From Halobacterium rubrum (GTDB taxonomy: Archaea > Halobacteriota > Halobacteria > Halobacteriales > Halobacteriaceae): a DNA stretch of 64,000 bases. A program made the position numbers and the translations under genes. Shown here piece by piece: positions 52,034 through 61,497 of this stretch; within the stretch, counting starts at the first letter, position 1, and each line of letters opens with the position of its first letter. The notes below the pieces were generated by a model, which saw nothing but the letters and a program-made list of their open reading frames with translations, did no database searches and was not told where the DNA came from. The stretch spans positions 248,001-312,000 of the forward strand of contig NZ_JAJQQZ010000003.1 in the NCBI RefSeq assembly GCF_021729015.1, read 5' to 3'.

Positions 52034-52870
52034 CTACGGGTCGCTGGCGACGGTGTCGATGCGGCCGTTGAGCGCCGCCGCGTCGAAGGCGTGGTCGGGC
52101 CGCAACTGGACGAACCCGAGGAAGTCCTGAGCGCGCAGCAGGGCGTCCGCCGGGCCGTTCACGTCGTGGGCGGCCTCGTCGACCTCGTAGTGTTCGAAGG
52201 CGGCTTCGACTGCCGTCTGGGCGCCGACGAGCGGTTCGAGCGCGGCGAGCGCGCACGCGAGGTCGTAGGCGCGAGCGTCCCCGATGGCCTCGCCGTCGAC
52301 GTTCGTCGCGTCGATGAAGTAGAGGTCGCCGCCGGCCACGAGGACGTTCTCGGCGCGGAGGTCGCCGTGCGCCACGCCGCTGGCGTGCATCGTGGACAGC
52401 GAGTCGAACAGGGCCGGCGCGTGGCCGGCGACGGCTGCCTCGGGGAGTTCGTCCAGCGGCGTGAACTCCGGGAGGTAGTCGAGGACGAGCACGCCGAAGC
52501 CGTCGACCTCGAACGCCTCGACGGGCTCCGGGGCGTTCACGCCGAGCTCCCGGAGCTTTCGCGTCGCCTCGAGTTCGTGTTCGGCCATCTCCACGGGGCC
52601 GTCGAACGGCTCGAAGAAGCCCTCGGTGCCACTGGAGAACGCCCCGAGGTTCCGGGCGCCAGTGAACAGGGCGTGGACGAGCGCGTTCTGGCCGGTGATC
52701 ACTTTCACGAACCAGCGGTCGTTGACGACGCAGGGCGTCGACAGCCAGTTGTCCGCGTCCAGGTAGGAGACCCGGATAGAGTCCTGGTCGTATCGCTCCC
52801 CGAGTTCGCGCGCGACGTCCTCAAGTGTCTCCCAGGGAACGGTGCCGCGGACCAGTTGGCGGATGCTCAC
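52034..52870 (-). CDS. RIO-type serine/threonine kinase-like protein
   Basis: This 278-residue protein has a compact protein-kinase-like fold: a phosphate-binding and Lys region (NDRWFVKVITGQ), a hinge VLVLDYLPEF, the catalytic loop GVAHGDLRAENVLV and the metal motif YFIDATNVD, with D in place of DFG. These features match the RIO/Bud32 superfamily or phosphotransferases of the APH type. An N-terminal winged helix of about 80 residues is not apparent. The GTG at 52870 was chosen; codons upstream to 52900 look non-coding. The substrate is unknown. Confidence 0.75.
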   Translation of the reverse strand: MSIRQLVRGTVPWETLEDVARELGERYDQDSIRVSYLDADNWLSTPCVVNDRWFVKVITGQNALVHALFTGARNLGAFSSGTEGFFEPFDGPVEMAEHELEATRKLRELGVNAPEPVEAFEVDGFGVLVLDYLPEFTPLDELPEAAVAGHAPALFDSLSTMHASGVAHGDLRAENVLVAGGDLYFIDATNVDGEAIGDARAYDLACALAALEPLVGAQTAVEAAFEHYEVDEAAHDVNGPADALLRAQDFLGFVQLRPDHAFDAAALNGRIDTVASDP

Positions 52871-52971
52871 ACGCTGGATTCGTCGCCCCCGGTCAAAGGT
52901 CCGGCGGGAGTCGGGCGACAGTGCCAGCCACCGGCGGACCGGACCGCAGCGGCGAGTGCGGGGTTCCGGTG

Positions 52972-52980
52972 TGTTTATGC
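52972..52980 (+). promoter_or_regulatory. TATA box of the acyl-CoA dehydrogenase gene
   Basis: TGTTTATGC lies 23-31 bp before the ATG at 53003, the leaderless spacing. Confidence 0.55.
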
Positions 52981-53002
52981 AGTCGGTGGCAAATTTTGTC
53001 CC

Positions 53003-54145
53003 ATGGACTTCGACCTCCCCGACGAACACCGGATGATTCGGGACACCGTTCGGGAGTTCTGCGAGGAAGAGATCGAGCCGATCGCGTGGGACATCGAGGA
53101 GGAACACCGCTTCCCCGCGGAGGTCTTCGACGAGCTCGCCGACCTCGACATGATGGGCGTCCCCGTCAGCGAGGAGTACGGCGGCCTCGGCGGCGACCAG
53201 CTCATGTACGCGACCGTCACCGAGGAGCTCGGCCGCGTCTCTGGCTCCATCGGCCTCTCGTACGCCGCACACGTCTCGCTGGCGTCGAAACCCATCGAGC
53301 TGTTCGGCACCGAGGAGCAGAAAGAGGAGTGGCTCCGTCCGCTCGCCGAGGGTGACTACATGGGGGCGTGGGCGCTTACCGAGCCCGAAAGCGGCAGCGA
53401 CGCCAGTGACATGGACACGATGGCCGTCAAGGAGGGCGACGAGTACGTCCTCGACGGCACCAAGCAGTTCATCACGAACGCTTCCGTCGCTGGGAGCGTC
53501 ATCGTGAAGGCCGTCACCGACCCCGACGCGGGCTACGACGGCATCTCGACGTTCATCGTCGACCCCGAGAGCGACGACGGCTTCGAGGTCACCGCCGAGT
53601 GGGACAAGATGGGGCTGAACGCGTCCCCGACCTGCGAGATCAAGTTCGACGACTGCCGGATTCCCGAGGACCGCCTGCTCGGCGAGGAGGGCGACGGCTG
53701 GGAGCAGACGAAGAAGACCCTCGACGGCGGTCGCATCTCCATCGCGGCGCTCTCCACCGGGCTCGCGCAGGGCGCCTACGAGTCCGCGAAGTCCTACGCC
53801 ACCGAACGCGAGCAGTTCGGCCAGCCCATCTCGCGGTTCGACGCCATCCGGAACAAGCTCGTGGACATGCACCGGAAGACCGAGCGCGCCCGCCTGCTCA
53901 CCCACCGCGCCGCCTCGAAGTACGACGAGGGCGAGTCCGTCACCCGGGAGTCGGCGCTCGCGAAACTCGACGCCAGCGAGGCCGCCCGCGAGGTCGCCGA
54001 GGACGCCGTCCAGACGCTCGGCGGCTACGGCTACACCACCGACTTCGCGCCCCAGCGGTTCTTCCGCGACGCGAAGCTCATGGAGATCGGCGAGGGCACC
54101 TCCGAGATCCAGCACCTCGTCATCGGCCGCGAACTCGGGCTGTAG
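53003..54145 (+). CDS. Acyl-CoA dehydrogenase
   Basis: This 380-residue flavoenzyme oxidises acyl-CoA to enoyl-CoA. The acyl-binding opening FDLPDEHRMIRDTVREF, FAD-contact motifs GAWALTEPESGSDASDM and QFGQPISRFDAIRNKL, and the closing LMEIGEGTSEIQHLVIGREL are present. The probable base is E364. Electrons would pass to an electron-transfer flavoprotein encoded elsewhere. Chain length specificity is unknown. The gene stands alone and is divergent from the RIO-like kinase. Confidence 0.94.
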   Translation: MDFDLPDEHRMIRDTVREFCEEEIEPIAWDIEEEHRFPAEVFDELADLDMMGVPVSEEYGGLGGDQLMYATVTEELGRVSGSIGLSYAAHVSLASKPIELFGTEEQKEEWLRPLAEGDYMGAWALTEPESGSDASDMDTMAVKEGDEYVLDGTKQFITNASVAGSVIVKAVTDPDAGYDGISTFIVDPESDDGFEVTAEWDKMGLNASPTCEIKFDDCRIPEDRLLGEEGDGWEQTKKTLDGGRISIAALSTGLAQGAYESAKSYATEREQFGQPISRFDAIRNKLVDMHRKTERARLLTHRAASKYDEGESVTRESALAKLDASEAAREVAEDAVQTLGGYGYTTDFAPQRFFRDAKLMEIGEGTSEIQHLVIGRELGL

Positions 54146-54231
54146 GTCTGCTCCCGGCCGCTACCGGACGGCCGTTCGGGCGACGGTGTCGGTAGTCGAG
54201 TCGGCTACAGTGCTGGTTTCATTCCTGCGAC

Positions 54232-54240
54232 GGTTTATTG
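54232..54240 (+). promoter_or_regulatory. TATA box of the lipoprotein gene
   Basis: GGTTTATTG lies 24-32 bp before the GTG at 54264. Confidence 0.45.
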
Positions 54241-54263
54241 TCGTGCCCGGAGTGTGTCCCCAC

Positions 54264-54881
54264 GTGAATCGACGGAAGCTGCTCGCCGTGCTCGGGTGCC
54301 TCACCGCGACGGCCGGGTGTCTGGCCAGTCCGCCGGAGGACCAATCCGAGTCCGCCGACAGATCGGTCCGCGAGCACATCGACGGCGAGGTCTCCCGTCC
54401 GGACTGCGAGCGGGAGTCCGAGTCCGTCGAGGTCGGGGTCGGTGAGGACACGCAGACGTTCGAGACTGCGGCGACGGTTCCGTACCCCGACCCGTTCTCC
54501 GGGGGCGCCCGGAGTGCTGTCGTCGAATACGTCGAGGCATTCGAGCACGCGTACGTGACCAAGGACGCTCTGTGTGACCGCCACAGCGCGGGGCACGTGT
54601 TCCGGGTCCTCTACGACGTACTGGAGCGCGAGACGTTCGACTGGGACGGAACCATCGACATCGTATTCTTGCTCCGGCGAGGCGCGGCCACCCACGGGAG
54701 CGACGGCGACGGGGGCGTCTGGGTGGCGGACGTAGTTGCAGAAGGCGTCGTGTACGCTGTCGACGAGACGGGCGTCGCCAGGGTGGCATATCCCGGCGTG
54801 ACCGCGCGCGACGAGGGGTCGTACGAGTCCGGCGCCCCCGACCCGCTGGAGTCCGGCCGCCTGGTCGCGACGTTCGACTGA
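54264..54881 (+). CDS. Hypothetical lipoprotein
   Basis: This 205-residue protein has a basic start (VNRRKLLAVLG) and a lipobox TAGC near residue 18, so it is probably exported by Tat and lipid-anchored. An acidic linker leads to a domain with two conserved-looking Cys (SRPDCERES and KDALCDRHSAG) and mixed strands and helices. The GTG at 54264 fits the TATA spacing; an upstream extension to 54186 is unlikely. I do not recognise the family. Confidence 0.7.
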   Translation: MNRRKLLAVLGCLTATAGCLASPPEDQSESADRSVREHIDGEVSRPDCERESESVEVGVGEDTQTFETAATVPYPDPFSGGARSAVVEYVEAFEHAYVTKDALCDRHSAGHVFRVLYDVLERETFDWDGTIDIVFLLRRGAATHGSDGDGGVWVADVVAEGVVYAVDETGVARVAYPGVTARDEGSYESGAPDPLESGRLVATFD

Positions 54882-54953
54882 CCCCGAAGGCACTCGAGCC
54901 CGGCTCCGGCTCCAAATCATCCGCCGGCTTAGACGGACGGCCAGACCGCGCTG

Positions 54954-55388
54954 TCAGTCCTCGCAGCGCTGGTGGAGAATCCGCTCGACGATGTCGCCGG
55001 TCGACAGCACTTCCGCCTCGTAGCGCTTCTCCCGGGGAGACGCGCGTTCGACGCGGCAGTCGACGCCGCGGTCGGCGAGCTCCGACTCGATGGCGGCCTC
55101 GTCGTGGTGCTGGTCGAACCCGAGCGCGATGACGTCGGGGTCCAGCTCCTCGATGGGCGCGAAGATGTCCTCGGGGTGGCCGACCCGGGCGTCGTCGACG
55201 GGGTCGAGGGCGGCGACCACGTCGCGGCGCTGACGGTTCGGCAACACCGGCGGGTCCTTGTGCGTCACGTTCTCGCGGCGCGCGACGATGACGTGCAGTT
55301 CGTCGCCCATCCCGGCCGCGTCCTCGAGGTAGTGGACGTGGCCGGGGTGAATCAGGTCGAAGGTGCCCTGCGCGACGACCCGCGTCAT
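54954..55388 (-). CDS. ribL: FAD synthase (archaeal cytidylyltransferase type)
   Basis: This 144-residue enzyme transfers AMP (or CMP) to FMN to make FAD. It has the nucleotidyltransferase motif [17 protein letters not shown] with HxGH, and a later [23 protein letters not shown] block and [19 protein letters not shown] end. The length matches archaeal RibL. Its start overlaps the JAMM gene stop in an ATGA, so the two are translationally coupled. Glycerol-phosphate cytidylyltransferase-like activity is less likely. Confidence 0.9.
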   Translation of the reverse strand: MTRVVAQGTFDLIHPGHVHYLEDAAGMGDELHVIVARRENVTHKDPPVLPNRQRRDVVAALDPVDDARVGHPEDIFAPIEELDPDVIALGFDQHHDEAAIESELADRGVDCRVERASPREKRYEAEVLSTGDIVERILHQRCED

Positions 55389-55876
55389 TCCCGTCTCAAC
55401 TCCTCGTCGATGTCCGACTGCGTGAAGTCGAAGAACTCCTCGGCCTCCGGCAGGTCGACCTCGATCACGTCCAGCGTCGTGGGTTCGCCCTCGCTGTCGA
55501 AAGCCCGCCAGCAGTCCCGGCCGTAGGGGTGGCCGAGGATGACGTGCACCTGTCCCTTCCCGAACATCGCGCGGTCGGCGTCCGACGGCGCCAGCACGCC
55601 GTTCGGGTGCGAGTGGATGCTCCCGACGTTCCGCATGTCGTTTGGCACCTGCGACGACCCGAACGTCGCGCTCACGGGGTTGGTCTCCGTGCCCGGGATG
55701 ACGAGCACGTCCGTGACGACGTACCCCTCGCTCTCGGGGACGTCGAGGTCGGACGCGGGCGTCGCCCGCAGCAGGCCGAGGTACTCGTCTGGGTGGGAGT
55801 CCTCGGCGGCCTCCCGCGCGAACTCGAGTGCGTCCTCGGCGATGCCGAGCACGGTCGGCCGACCACCGAACAACAT
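55385..55876 (-). CDS. JAMM/MPN+ metalloprotease (desampylase-like)
   Basis: This 163-residue protein has a complete JAMM zinc site: E31 and the H-x-H-x7-S-x2-D motif in [17 protein letters not shown] (H88, H90, S98, D101). In Haloferax, JAMM1 removes the ubiquitin-like SAMPs from target proteins; this gene is more like the JAMM2 type, which lies beside ribL there (from memory). It is upstream of and overlaps ribL. Neither substrate nor activity is proven for this type. Confidence 0.88.
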   Translation of the reverse strand: MLFGGRPTVLGIAEDALEFAREAAEDSHPDEYLGLLRATPASDLDVPESEGYVVTDVLVIPGTETNPVSATFGSSQVPNDMRNVGSIHSHPNGVLAPSDADRAMFGKGQVHVILGHPYGRDCWRAFDSEGEPTTLDVIEVDLPEAEEFFDFTQSDIDEELRRE

Positions 55877-56000
55877 ACCCCGAAACTCCTCGCCCGCGAA
55901 AGTTGAGCGTTCCGACTCGCCGCCGGCCGCGCCGACCGCCAGCCGCTGCGAGGACGAACCTCGCAGGAGTTAAACCCGCTGGCGCCAATCTCTACACAAG

Positions 56001-57902
56001 ATGACTGACGCCACCGCGGACGACGAGGCCGACCGGCCGACCGTCGTCCGCCTCGACCCCTCCTGTACGACCCAGGAGGTCGAAGCCGGCGAACACTACC
56101 ACGCCACCGTCAACGGCGTGGTGGAGTACGGCGCGTTCGTCGACCTCTCCGAGCACGTCTCCGGGCTCGTCCACGAGTCGACGTACGACGGCGACCGCGA
56201 CCTCGCCGTCGGCGAGGACGTCGTCGTCCACCTCGCAGAAGTCCGAGACAACGGCGACCTCAGCTTCGAGCTCGCCGACCTCGGCGACGAGGACGACTAC
56301 GAGACCGAACAGCGCAGCCACGCCTACGACCGCACTGCCGCCGCGAGCGTCGGCGACCGGCTCGGCGACACCGTCCACCTCGAGGGCGAGGTCGTCCAGA
56401 TCAAGCAGACGGGCGGCCCGACCGTCTTCCGCGTGCGCGACGAGACGAGCGCCGTCCCCTGTACGGCCTTCGAGGAGGCGGGCGTACGCGCCCACCCCGG
56501 CATCGAGGTCGGCGACATCGTCCACGTGAAAGGCGAAGCGGAGGAACGCGAGGGCACCTTCCAGGTCGAGGTGCAGACCCTCGAAGTGCTGGAGGGCGGT
56601 GACTCTGCGGACGTCGCCCGCCGGCTGGACGCCGCGTTCGCCGAGCAGGCCGACCCGGTCGAGGTCGACGCGCTCGTCGACTGGCCGGCGTTCGAACAGC
56701 TGCTGCCCGACCTGCAGTCGGTCGCCCGGACGCTCCGGCGCGCCGTCCTCGAGGGCCGCCCGATTCGGATGCGCCACCACGCCGACGGCGACGGCATGTG
56801 CGCCAGCCTCCCGGTCCAGTACGCGCTCCGCCAGTTCATCGAGGACACCCACCAGGACGACGACGCCGCCCGCCACCTCCTCAAGCGCCTCCCGAGCAAG
56901 GCGCCGTACTACGAGATGGAGGACGCCACCCGCGACCTCAACTTCGCCCTGGAGGACCGCGCCCGACACGGCCAGAAGCTCCCACTCCTCCTGATGCTGG
57001 ACAACGGCAGCACCGAGGAGGACACGCCGGCGTACAGGACGCTGGACAACTACGACATCCCCATCGTCGTCGTCGACCACCACCACCCCGACCCCGAGGC
57101 GGTCGACCCGCTCGTCGACGAACACGTCAACCCCTACCTGCACGGCGAGGACTACCGCATCACCACCGGGATGCTCTGCGTCGAGCTCGCGCGCATGATC
57201 TACCCGGGACTCACCGAGGAACTCGAACACGTCCCCGCCGTCGCCGGCCTCTCGGACCGCTCGAAGGCCGACGCGATGACCGACTACCTCGACCTCGCGC
57301 GGGACGCCGGCTACGACGAGGACTTCCTCCAGCAGATGAGCGAGGCCCTCGACTACGAGGCGTACATGCTCCGCTACGACCACGGTACGCAGGTCATCGC
57401 CGACATTCTGAACGTCGACGGCGACGAGCAGCGCCACCGCGAGCTCGTGCCGTTCCTCGACCGGCTCGCCAGCGAAGCCGTCGAGGAGCAACTGGACGCC
57501 ACCGAGAGCCACGTCGAACACGAGCGCGTCGCCAGCGGCGCGAACCTCTACCGCATCGACGTCGAGAACCACGCCCACCGCTTCACGTACCCCGCTCCCG
57601 GGAAGACGACGGGCGAGATCCACGACCGCAAGGTCGAGGAGACGGGCGAACCCGTCATCACTATCGGCTACGGTCCGGACTTCGCGGTCCTGCGCTCCGA
57701 CGGCGTGCGCCTCGACATCCCGACGATGGTCGAGGACCTCAACGAGGAGCTGCCCGGCGCGGGCGTATCCGGCGGCGGCCACCTCGTCGTCGGCTCCATC
57801 CGGTTCGTCCCGGGGATGCGCGAGCGCGTCCTCGACGCGCTCATCGAGAAGATGGCCGAAGCCGAGCTCGACGACGACCTCCGCAGCGCCCCGCAGCGGT
57901 AG
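56001..57902 (+). CDS. S1-OB-DHH family RecJ-like phosphoesterase
   Basis: This 633-residue protein has an S1 domain (about 25-95), an OB-type domain (about 115-195, ending TFQVEVQTLEVLE) and a DHH/DHHA1 module. The HHADGD motif (259-264), LLMLDNGS and VVVDHHHPD correspond to DHH catalytic motifs. The C-terminal SGGGHLVVGSIRFVPG is the DHHA1 substrate motif. Haloarchaeal RecJ-like proteins degrade ssDNA or RNA. A TATA-like element (GAGTTAAAC, 55967-55975) is at leaderless spacing. It diverges from the JAMM gene across 124 bp. Confidence 0.92.
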   Translation: MTDATADDEADRPTVVRLDPSCTTQEVEAGEHYHATVNGVVEYGAFVDLSEHVSGLVHESTYDGDRDLAVGEDVVVHLAEVRDNGDLSFELADLGDEDDYETEQRSHAYDRTAAASVGDRLGDTVHLEGEVVQIKQTGGPTVFRVRDETSAVPCTAFEEAGVRAHPGIEVGDIVHVKGEAEEREGTFQVEVQTLEVLEGGDSADVARRLDAAFAEQADPVEVDALVDWPAFEQLLPDLQSVARTLRRAVLEGRPIRMRHHADGDGMCASLPVQYALRQFIEDTHQDDDAARHLLKRLPSKAPYYEMEDATRDLNFALEDRARHGQKLPLLLMLDNGSTEEDTPAYRTLDNYDIPIVVVDHHHPDPEAVDPLVDEHVNPYLHGEDYRITTGMLCVELARMIYPGLTEELEHVPAVAGLSDRSKADAMTDYLDLARDAGYDEDFLQQMSEALDYEAYMLRYDHGTQVIADILNVDGDEQRHRELVPFLDRLASEAVEEQLDATESHVEHERVASGANLYRIDVENHAHRFTYPAPGKTTGEIHDRKVEETGEPVITIGYGPDFAVLRSDGVRLDIPTMVEDLNEELPGAGVSGGGHLVVGSIRFVPGMRERVLDALIEKMAEAELDDDLRSAPQR

Positions 57903-57966
57903 CCCGATTCTCGCGGACTCGGAACGACCCTCCGTCCGTTTTACTGCCGAGACTAGATGGGTACGT

Positions 57967-58467
57967 ATGCCCCGACAGCTCTCGCGCCGAGGTGTGCTCG
58001 CCGCGGGCGGCGCGGCCGCCGTTGCACTCGCAGGCTGCACGTCGACTGGCAGCGACGACGACAACGGCGGATGGGACGCCACCGCACCCCTCTCCGTCGC
58101 GTCCGTCCGTCAGTACAGCGCGCCCGGGTGCTCGTGCTGCAGCAAGTACGCCGACTACCTCGCGGACGCCGTCGACGGCGACTTCTCCGAGGCGGTGCCC
58201 GAAGACGTCGAAGCCGTGAAGCGCGAGCACGGCGTTCCGGCGTCGCTCTCGAGCTGCCACACCGTCGTCCTCGACGAGTACCTCGTCGAGGGCCACGTCC
58301 CGACGGCGGCGATAGAGATGCTGCTCGACGACCGGCCGGACGTCGACGGCATCGCGGTCCCGGGGATGCCGTCTGGGACACCAGGAATGGGCGGCGACCG
58401 TCCGGAGTCGCTGGCCGTCTACGCGTTCGGCGGCGGCCGCACCGGCGACGTGTACGTCGAACTGTAG
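57967..58467 (+). CDS. DUF411 family lipoprotein, putative metal-binding
   Basis: This 166-residue protein carries a Tat-type start (SRRGVLAAGG) and lipobox LAGC (Cys24), so it is an exported lipoprotein. The DUF411 domain has the clustered Cys motif GCSCCSKYADYL (C55, C57, C58), a later SCHTVV pair and YLVEGHVP. The family is associated with copper or other metal handling. A role in copper resistance or delivery is plausible, perhaps with halocyanin, but this is inference. The PLD-like gene is convergent. Confidence 0.88.
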   Translation: MPRQLSRRGVLAAGGAAAVALAGCTSTGSDDDNGGWDATAPLSVASVRQYSAPGCSCCSKYADYLADAVDGDFSEAVPEDVEAVKREHGVPASLSSCHTVVLDEYLVEGHVPTAAIEMLLDDRPDVDGIAVPGMPSGTPGMGGDRPESLAVYAFGGGRTGDVYVEL

Positions 58468-58488
58468 GCGCCAGTCCGCTCTCTCGTA

Positions 58489-60045
58489 TCACCGCCCACT
58501 GTCGTTGCCGTCGCTCTCGAATGTGATTCTCGCCGCCGCCGCGACGCCCGTCAGTGCCGCCGCTCCGACTGCGCCGGCGAGCCCGACCGGGAGCCGCCAC
58601 GCGCCGCCCCGCCAGTCGGCGCGGAACGCGCGCCGGTAGTGGTCGGCGACGGCGTCGTCGTCGACCACGAGAACGACCTCGCGGTTCTCCGTGGCGGCGT
58701 GTTCGTTCCAGTTCAGGCTGCCGACGACCGCGCGCTCGCCGTCCACGACCGCGCCCTTCACGTGGACTTTCTCGAAGCGCGACCGGGGTTCGACCAGCTT
58801 CGCCGAGAGGTCGAGGTCCTCCTCGGCGGCGATCCGGTTCAGTCGTTCGGTCGTGTTCCGGTTCTCGGCCTCGTTGTACCACCGCCCGGAGAGCAGGACG
58901 CGAACGCGGACGCCCCGCCGCGCGGCGTCGATGGTCCAGTTCGCGAACGCACTCGCCGGGCCGAGTCGCGGCTGCTCGACGACGAGGGAGTCGTCTGCGG
59001 ACGCGACGAGCTCCCGGACGCCACGGCGGGCGTTGTCGGGCCCGACCAGCACCTCGACGCTGTCGGCGCGCGTCTCCACGGTCGGGAACCGCGTCGGGTA
59101 GTCCTCGGTCGCGGTCTCGCCGTCCACAGTCGTGAAGTCCGCCCGGACTGTCGCCCACGGTTTCGCGTCCGCCCATCCGGTGTCGGCGCGGAACACGGCT
59201 GCGAGGTGGTCGGCTACTCCCGGGTCGTCGACGGCGACCCCCCAGCCACGGTTGCCGTGGCCGCCGGTCCCCGAGGGTTTCCAGTTCTCCGAGAGGACCA
59301 CGGCGCGGTCGTCGGCGACGGCGTACTTCGCGTGGTGGAAACTGTACCGCGCTCGCTCGCCGTCCAGCACGCGAACGTCGACGCCGGCGGCACGGAGGCG
59401 GTCGAGTCGTGCCGCCTCGGGGCTGGGTGCGCCGCCGGCGACGCCGCCCTCGACGAGGACGCGGACGTCGACGCCCTCGCCAGCCGCGGCTTCGAGTGCG
59501 GTCGTGACGCGCTCGGACGTGAACGTGTAGCCGGCGAGGTAGAGCCGGCTGTCCGCGGAGGCGACGACGTCCAGCGGCGGCCCGGCGTCGTCCGGGAGCG
59601 CGAACGCGGACACGGAGACGTTCCGCGCGGTGAACGGCGCGAAGTCGGTCGCGCCCAGCGGCGTCCACGACTCGCCGTCCCAGCGCTCGGCAGTCGGCGC
59701 GTCCTCGTAGGCCAGCGCGTCGACCGTTCGGTTCCCGGCCCGGAGTTCGACGCGCTCGCCGGCGTTCGACAGCGACAGCGAGCCGTTCAGCGCGACTACC
59801 GGGTGGGGTGTCCGGTTCCGGGCGACGTCTGGCCCCGTGGAGAGTGCCACAGTCCCGGAGAGCGTGCGCTCCGGGAGCCTCGCCTCGTCGTTCTCGTCGC
59901 TGACAGTCCAGCCAGTGGTGTCTGTCGGCTCCCGGAACTCCACGACCACGAACTCGCCGGCGTCGCCGTCGCTGGCCGGGTTCGGCGCCACGGCGACGAC
60001 GGTCGCCGACGCGAGCAACGCGGCGACCGCGAGACGGACGAGCAC
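58489..60045 (-). CDS. Exported phospholipase D-like protein with lamin-tail-like domain
   Basis: This 518-residue protein has an N-terminal signal peptide or anchor (about 1-22), a small beta-rich domain (about 30-115) resembling a lamin-tail domain, and two HxK(x)4D motifs (H238-K240-D245 and H428-K430-D435) of the PLD superfamily. A C-terminal hydrophobic helix (about 483-510) anchors it. It is probably a surface nuclease or phosphodiesterase. The start is GTG 60045. Few haloarchaeal PLD proteins are characterised. Confidence 0.85.
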   Translation of the reverse strand: MLVRLAVAALLASATVVAVAPNPASDGDAGEFVVVEFREPTDTTGWTVSDENDEARLPERTLSGTVALSTGPDVARNRTPHPVVALNGSLSLSNAGERVELRAGNRTVDALAYEDAPTAERWDGESWTPLGATDFAPFTARNVSVSAFALPDDAGPPLDVVASADSRLYLAGYTFTSERVTTALEAAAGEGVDVRVLVEGGVAGGAPSPEAARLDRLRAAGVDVRVLDGERARYSFHHAKYAVADDRAVVLSENWKPSGTGGHGNRGWGVAVDDPGVADHLAAVFRADTGWADAKPWATVRADFTTVDGETATEDYPTRFPTVETRADSVEVLVGPDNARRGVRELVASADDSLVVEQPRLGPASAFANWTIDAARRGVRVRVLLSGRWYNEAENRNTTERLNRIAAEEDLDLSAKLVEPRSRFEKVHVKGAVVDGERAVVGSLNWNEHAATENREVVLVVDDDAVADHYRRAFRADWRGGAWRLPVGLAGAVGAAALTGVAAAARITFESDGNDSGR

Positions 60046-60131
60046 GCCACGGGCTGGTCCCGCTCTCGCACTTGAACTTACGCGTGGCTGGCGGCTCTAT
60101 CGTGTAGCGCAGAGAACTGGAGCGGAGAGGG

Positions 60132-61436
60132 TTACGCTGCTGCTTCGGTGGGTTCGTCGTCGAGCGCGTCGGCGGCCTTCACGGCCTCCTGCTCGACGAT
60201 GTACGAGCGGTCGTCCTCGTACTCTGCGGCGGCCTCGAGGGCGGCCTCCGTGCCAATCTGGGTGAGTGCCCACGCGGCGGACGCACGCACGGTGTCCGAA
60301 TCGTCCTCCTCGAGGAGGTCCGCGAGCGGCTCGACCGCTCGCGTGTCACCGATGAGGCCCAGCGAGCGCGCGGCCTGACTGCGGACGTCGTCGCGCTCGG
60401 CGACGAGCTGGTTCGCGACGAGCTGCGTCGACTCCTCGCTGCCGATTTCGCCGACCGCCTTCAGCGCCGTCGTGCGGAGGTTCGGGCTGCCCTCCTCGTC
60501 GACGTAGTCCTCGACGTGCTCGAGGCCGTCCTCGCTGCCGATCTTCCCGACGATCTCGATGGCCTTCGTGTTCCGGCGCGCGGCGCGCTGGCCCACCTCG
60601 TCGAGTGCCTCCTCCTTGGCGACGTGCAGCAGGGAGTCCAGGCAGTGGCGCTCCATGAAGTCCGAGTCGCCGAGGTGCTCCATGCACAGCAGAATCATCT
60701 CGACGTTCCCGCGCTTCTCCCACTCTTTCAGGGCGGTCCACTCCGGCGGGAAGTCCTTGTGCTTCTGCCCCATCACGTCGTAGTAGCCCTCGGCGCGGAG
60801 CTTCTGGCGGACGGAGAGGTCGCCCCACTCCTGAGCGTCCTCGACGCCCTCGCTCAGGCCGTCGGTCGCCTCGAGGAGCGCAGCGATGGTGTCGGCGTCC
60901 TCGTCGGCGTCCAGTCCGGCGGCCTCGATGGCGTCGACGACGGCGCCCAGGTCGCCTGCGAGGTCCTCCGTCGTCGGGTCGTCGGTGGCGTCGAAGTCCT
61001 CCTCGAGCACGTCGCCGGCCTCGTTGAGGAACGACGCGACCACGTCGACGAGGTCGGCCTCGCCCTGCTCGGTCCACCGGGTGCTCTCGATGGTCGACTG
61101 GTCGTCCTCGACGCTCTCGACGGCGTCGCTGGCGTACGGGCCGCGCTGCTCCTCGACGCCGTCCCGGAGCTCGTCGATGCGGGCGGTCAGTTGCTCCTCG
61201 CGGCTCTCCTCGTCCTCGTCTTCGGGTTCGGGGAGGTCGGCCGCCTCGACGTCGGCTTCGATGTCGTCGAGGTCGGCGTCCACGTCGTCGAGGTCGGCCT
61301 CGGTCTCCGCCGCGTCGAGGGCCGCCTCGGCGTCGTCCAGCCGGGACTCGAGCGTGTCCGGGTCGACGGCTGTGGTGTCCTCCGTCTCGCCGGCCTCCTC
61401 GGTCGTCTCCTCGGGTTCCTCGTCCCCGTCGCTCAT
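60132..61436 (-). CDS. HEAT-repeat protein with acidic N-terminal region
   Basis: This 434-residue protein has a very acidic, coiled N-terminal half (about 1-200) and a C-terminal solenoid of HEAT/PBS-lyase-like repeats (about 230-420). Repeat units such as TTALKAVGEIGSEES and SQAARSLGLIGDTRAVEPL are clear. It is probably a scaffold for protein binding. The ATG at 61436 was used instead of 61490, which would extend into likely promoter sequence. PssA lies 61 bp upstream on the same strand. Confidence 0.85.
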   Translation of the reverse strand: MSDGDEEPEETTEEAGETEDTTAVDPDTLESRLDDAEAALDAAETEADLDDVDADLDDIEADVEAADLPEPEDEDEESREEQLTARIDELRDGVEEQRGPYASDAVESVEDDQSTIESTRWTEQGEADLVDVVASFLNEAGDVLEEDFDATDDPTTEDLAGDLGAVVDAIEAAGLDADEDADTIAALLEATDGLSEGVEDAQEWGDLSVRQKLRAEGYYDVMGQKHKDFPPEWTALKEWEKRGNVEMILLCMEHLGDSDFMERHCLDSLLHVAKEEALDEVGQRAARRNTKAIEIVGKIGSEDGLEHVEDYVDEEGSPNLRTTALKAVGEIGSEESTQLVANQLVAERDDVRSQAARSLGLIGDTRAVEPLADLLEEDDSDTVRASAAWALTQIGTEAALEAAAEYEDDRSYIVEQEAVKAADALDDEPTEAAA

Positions 61437-61497
61437 GCAACCAAATTCCGCCAGCGCGCCTATGAGCGTTTCCCTTCGGACCGCCGCCACGCCCGCG

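Noticed and set aside
55992-58082. A 696-codon minus-strand frame opposite the S1-OB-DHH gene
   Set aside because: The plus-strand product has complete DHH motifs; the antisense frame has shadow composition.
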